Below are positions 5,632 through 5,818 of a DNA stretch of 5,818 bases, in pieces. Numbering within the stretch: the stretch's first letter is position 1; every line of letters starts with the position of its first letter. The notes under the pieces are model-generated. The model made no database searches. It was not told the DNA's origin and was given only the letters and a program-made list of their open reading frames with translations. The DNA is from Deltaproteobacteria bacterium (GTDB lineage Bacteria > Desulfobacterota > DSM-4660 > Desulfatiglandales > Desulfatiglandaceae): assembly GCA_019307645.1 (NCBI GenBank), contig JAFDJF010000298.1, forward strand, positions 1 to 5,818. Direction: 5' to 3'. Position numbers and translations under genes: made by a program.

Positions 5632-5650
5632 ATTTTGATTTCAAATCCAT
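5630..5650 (-). CDS. Possible six-codon leader peptide MDLKSK
   Basis: ATG 5650 is preceded by AAGGGG (5662-5657) with a six-base spacer. The frame reads MDLKSK and stops at TAA 5632-5630, exactly where the 5' arm of the terminator begins. An in-frame TAA lies a few codons upstream, so it is not the tail of a longer ORF. A ribosome at this stop would cover the first terminator arm. The ORF is so short that chance cannot be excluded. Its placement, not its sequence, is the argument. Confidence 0.3.
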   Translation of the reverse strand: MDLKSK

Positions 5651-5656
5651 ATTTAT

Positions 5657-5672
5657 CCCCTTAAGTTAGGGG
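5657..5672 (-). promoter_or_regulatory. Small hairpin sequestering the leader-ORF Shine-Dalgarno
   Basis: On the minus strand CCCCT and AGGGG form a five-pair stem around the loop AACTTA. The 3' arm contains most of the AAGGGG that would serve the MDLKSK ORF, so the fold would mask its ribosome-binding site. The stem is short and its stability is uncertain. Confidence 0.3.
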
Positions 5673-5682
5673 TTATGGGTGT

Positions 5683-5698
5683 AACTTCTCAAAAAGTT
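5683..5698. repeat. Imperfect 16-base palindrome upstream of the kinase leader
   Basis: AACTT (5683-5687) and AAGTT (5694-5698) are separated by six bases (CTCAAA). The half-site layout is compatible with a dimeric regulator site, or with a small intergenic repeat. There is no further support in the window. Confidence 0.2.
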
Positions 5699-5737
5699 CG
5701 GGTCAGATCGCTGCAATAAGGCGGCGGCGGTGTCTTT

Positions 5738-5818
5738 TTAGAAATCCGCATATTTGGGAGTCATTCCAAACTGACGGCAGCTATCTACGCAATTTGTAAT
5801 GTGAGGCTTTAAATAGGG
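5738..5818 (-). CDS. Possible C-terminal tail of a gene entering from the right edge
   Basis: Reading leftward from the window edge, one minus-strand frame is open for 26 codons and stops at TAA 5740-5738. The other two minus-strand frames hit stops within 36 bases. The visible residues include PHITNCVDSCRQFGMTPKY and end ADF. The composition is protein-like, with two cysteines spaced CxxxC, but I do not recognise the family and 26 open codons can occur by chance. If real, the gene lies upstream of the kinase in the same orientation, about 180 bases away, and the terminator at 5582-5631 could serve it. Confidence 0.3.
   Translation of the reverse strand, partial: PYLKPHITNCVDSCRQFGMTPKYADF

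Noticed and set aside
5720..5730. GGCGGCGGCGG run as a triplet repeat or binding site
   Set aside because: Only three to four units, isolated and without a partner. It can arise by chance.

Overview
The window looks like a piece of a chromosome from a Desulfobacterota-type anaerobe (sulfate reducer or syntroph). This is inferred from gene content and style, not from a marker gene. The evidence is a histidine kinase opening with MDRKPTYEELEQKVKELE, a cobalamin-type radical SAM protein, and a soluble iron-sulfur protein related to heterodisulfide reductase (Hdr). Base composition is moderate. No tRNA, rRNA, CRISPR array, transposase or phage gene is visible.

Layout. At the left edge (1-126, +) is the last part of a two-component-regulator beta-propeller repeat, cut off abruptly. 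It runs 17 bases into the 3' end of a minus-strand pair: a B12-binding-domain/radical SAM protein (110-1390) preceded by a DUF4126 membrane protein (1426-2199). A divergent intergenic region (2200-2607) holds a good sigma70-like promoter for the minus-strand pair, a weaker candidate for the plus strand, and two doubtful small ORFs. Next comes a plus-strand Hdr-like protein with two 4Fe-4S motifs and one intact CCG cluster motif (2608-3609). It converges on a large minus-strand PAS-PAS-PAS histidine kinase (3658-5556). The two genes are separated by 48 bases and a 19-bp hairpin that includes the last kinase codons.

The most interesting structure is the kinase leader (5557-5672, read on the minus strand). 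A long intrinsic-terminator hairpin with a U tract ends only 12 bases before the kinase Shine-Dalgarno. That leaves no room for a promoter between them, so kinase expression should require readthrough. A six-codon ORF (MDLKSK) ends exactly at the base of this terminator, and its own Shine-Dalgarno lies in a small hairpin. This is what a translation-controlled attenuator would look like. A 22-base imperfect repeat also brackets the kinase, one copy in the 3' hairpin and one just after the terminator U tract.

The genes do not form one obvious pathway. The radical SAM and DUF4126 genes are probably co-transcribed. The Hdr-like protein stands alone without HdrA or HdrC partners, and the kinase has no response regulator in the window. 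An open frame entering from the right edge (5738-5818, -) may be the tail of a gene upstream of the kinase.
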